Position numbers and translations under genes: made by a program
Shown here: one piece after another, positions 11,942 to 13,257 of the stretch
How the letters are laid out: every line of letters begins with the position of its first letter
Position numbering within the stretch: position 1 is the stretch's first letter
Notes under the pieces: generated by a model
Seen by the model: the letters and a program-made list of their open reading frames with translations, nothing else
What the model was told of the DNA's origin: nothing
Database searches by the model: none
Assembly: GCA_027061425.1 (NCBI GenBank)
Contig: JALSUN010000061.1
Span: 1-13,257, forward strand
Reading direction: 5' to 3'
DNA: 13,257 nucleotides
From: Helicobacteraceae bacterium
Lineage (GTDB): Bacteria > Campylobacterota > Campylobacteria > Campylobacterales > Sulfurimonadaceae

Positions 11942-13180
11942 TTATTTTGAGGTTGGATCTTTGCCTGTTAAAGCAGTATAAGTGGCATTGACAGCCTGTG
12001 TTGGTGTCTTAACAAACATGTTACGGGTGTCCCAAACATAACCACTAAGAACAGAGACGATCTTACTCTCTATTTTTGTTGACCCAGGTGCTTTAGAAAA
12101 AAGTATGCCTTGAAGACGGCCATCGTACCAAGCCTCAACATACTCTCTAAAGACATCAACACCGATCATCATGTAGTCTTGATAATCTACCTGCCAGTCA
12201 ACAGCTTCACCTTCAAGCTCTTTGATGGTCAACTCTGCTGCTTTAGCACCAGACTCAAGAGCAAGTGTGACACCTGAGGAGAAGACAGGGTCCAAAAACT
12301 CAGTGGCATTTCCTACCATGACAAAGTTTTCACCAAACATACGAGAGACATTGCTAGAGTACCCGCCGATGTAACCCACTTCATTAATTGGTGTAGCATT
12401 GGCATAACGTACTTTTGCTGTGGGTTGATTATAGACGATGTGTTCCCAAAATGCTTCTGGTGTCATCTCAAAAGATTTGAAATACTCCTCGCTACAGACG
12501 ATACCGACAGAGGTGACGGTAGGACTAAGCGGGATATTCCAAATCCAGGCGTCATTGTCACCTACAATGTCAACATAGATGTACCCTTCAGTACCATCGG
12601 TATGTCGAATGTCATTTTCAACACGACGGAAGATGGCATTACGAAGCTTAAGCCCTGATGCACTGTCAAGACCTAAAAGTCTTGGTAGTACACGACCATA
12701 ACCTGAAGCATCGATCACTTTTTTAGCATGATACTTTTGTTCACTGCCATCTTTATGAATAACTGTGACGATATTGGCATCTTCATCATAAGCTGTGACT
12801 TCTGACTCCATGGTGACTTTGGCACCAAAGTCTTTAGCCTGCTCTAAAAGAAGGTTGTCAAAAACTTCACGGCGCACTTGAAATGAACTGTTATGCTTCT
12901 GACCCATATTGTTTTCGAAATGGACAACTTTAAGATCATTATTCTCATTTTGAAAAGCAACACCTCCTTTAAACTGAAAACCTGCATGCTTTACAGCTTC
13001 TAACATATTGGCATCTTCAAGCAGCTCATTACAGCGTGGTAGGAGAGATTCTCCTATGACAAAACGTGGAAATTTTACCTTTTCAACAAGCTCGACATGG
13101 TATCCGGCTTGAACAAGTTTGGCAGCAGCGATCGAACCTGCTGGTCCACCGCCAATAATAAATACGTCACATTCAGTCAT
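11942..13180 (-). CDS. FAD-dependent oxidoreductase, flavin-dependent halogenase-like, 412 aa
   Basis: This is a flavoprotein of the PHBH/tryptophan-halogenase-like superfamily. The N-terminal Rossmann motif is IIGGGPAGS (8-16), followed by FPRFVIGESLLP (37-48), an IGES motif shared by halogenase-like enzymes. DASGYGR (157-163) and VGNATEFLDPVFSSGV (289-304) complete the FAD site. K71 in FQFKGGVAF lies where halogenases carry their essential Lys, and WIWNIP (212-217) matches the WxWxIP halogenase element. Related oxidases and monooxygenases can share these features, so halogenation is not proven; a separate flavin reductase would be needed and none is seen here. GGGAGA (13187-13192) lies seven bases before the ATG. 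It is the first gene of a two-gene unit with the acyltransferase. Confidence 0.82.
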   Translation of the reverse strand: MTECDVFIIGGGPAGSIAAAKLVQAGYHVELVEKVKFPRFVIGESLLPRCNELLEDANMLEAVKHAGFQFKGGVAFQNENNDLKVVHFENNMGQKHNSSFQVRREVFDNLLLEQAKDFGAKVTMESEVTAYDEDANIVTVIHKDGSEQKYHAKKVIDASGYGRVLPRLLGLDSASGLKLRNAIFRRVENDIRHTDGTEGYIYVDIVGDNDAWIWNIPLSPTVTSVGIVCSEEYFKSFEMTPEAFWEHIVYNQPTAKVRYANATPINEVGYIGGYSSNVSRMFGENFVMVGNATEFLDPVFSSGVTLALESGAKAAELTIKELEGEAVDWQVDYQDYMMIGVDVFREYVEAWYDGRLQGILFSKAPGSTKIESKIVSVLSGYVWDTRNMFVKTPTQAVNATYTALTGKDPTSK

Positions 13181-13207
13181 AAAATATCTCCCATAGGTAA
13201 GTGGCGA

Positions 13208-13216
13208 ATTATAACA
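13208..13216 (-). promoter_or_regulatory. Extended -10 promoter of the flavoprotein–acyltransferase unit
   Basis: The minus strand reads TGT-TATAAT, 27 bases before the ATG at 13180. The 12-mer TTTTGTTATAAT here is identical to the one at 9711-9722 before the PLP enzyme gene. It marks the flavoprotein as the first gene of its transcript. Confidence 0.6.
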
Positions 13217-13239
13217 AAAGTTATATATATAATAACTTT
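13217..13239. promoter_or_regulatory. Inverted repeat immediately upstream of the flavoprotein promoter, candidate operator
   Basis: AAAGTTAT (13217-13224) and ATAACTTT (13232-13239) are perfect eight-base arms around ATATATA. The site begins next to the extended -10 and would cover the -35 region, a usual place for a dimeric regulator to bind. The regulator itself is not in the window. Confidence 0.5.
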
Positions 13240-13257
13240 CTAAGAAGAGAAAATAGA

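Noticed and set aside
1..13257. CRISPR arrays, tRNA/rRNA genes, insertion sequences, prophage or toxin–antitoxin genes
   Set aside because: I found no direct-repeat arrays, cloverleaf-like sequences, transposase or phage motifs; all substantial frames belong to chromosomal metabolic or housekeeping families.

Overview
The window looks like chromosomal DNA of a Campylobacterota (formerly Epsilonproteobacteria) bacterium, most likely a Sulfurimonas/Sulfurovum-type species. The evidence is the block ndk–yceD–rpmF–plsX–fabH in the order I know from Helicobacter and relatives, the AT-rich DNA, a BioD P-loop with the 'ATNT' variant, and short T-rich promoters dominated by a -10 box. The genus is an inference. 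I see no rRNA, tRNA, CRISPR array, insertion sequence or phage gene. No gap between genes exceeds about 200 bases.

Layout. (1) 1-1439, minus: a YyaL/DUF255 thioredoxin-fold protein with an N-terminal signal-like segment; its C-terminal part lies beyond the left edge. (2) 1640-1999, plus: a 2[4Fe-4S] ferredoxin transcribed away from it and closed by a strong terminator. (3) 2141-5798, plus: ndk, yceD, rpmF, plsX, fabH, then a small membrane-anchored arginine-rich protein and a HIT-family hydrolase, tightly packed or overlapping. This run links nucleotide balance, ribosome assembly and the start of fatty acid/phospholipid synthesis. (4) 5764-9709, minus: bioD, pyrB and pabB (biotin, pyrimidine and folate precursors) followed by an orphan membrane histidine kinase whose 3' end overlaps the HIT gene tail to tail. 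(5) 9787-11022, plus: a divergent Cys/Met-metabolism PLP enzyme sharing a promoter region with bioD. (6) 11034-13180, minus: a two-gene unit made of a halogenase-like flavoprotein and an LpxL-like acyltransferase, with its own promoter at the right edge.

The part most worth a second look is the flavoprotein/acyltransferase pair. The flavoprotein carries both the Lys and the WxWxIP element typical of flavin-dependent halogenases. The acyltransferase has Ala where its family normally has the catalytic Glu/Asp. Two clean inverted repeats flank the pair's control points. Such pairs occur in aryl-polyene/flexirubin-type pathways, but no polyketide synthase gene is visible here, so the link is a hypothesis. 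Other points of interest are an arginine-doublet heptad protein, several -10 boxes placed so close to start codons that leaderless mRNAs are plausible, a symmetric bidirectional -10 between bioD and the PLP gene, and an A10 tract inside bioD.
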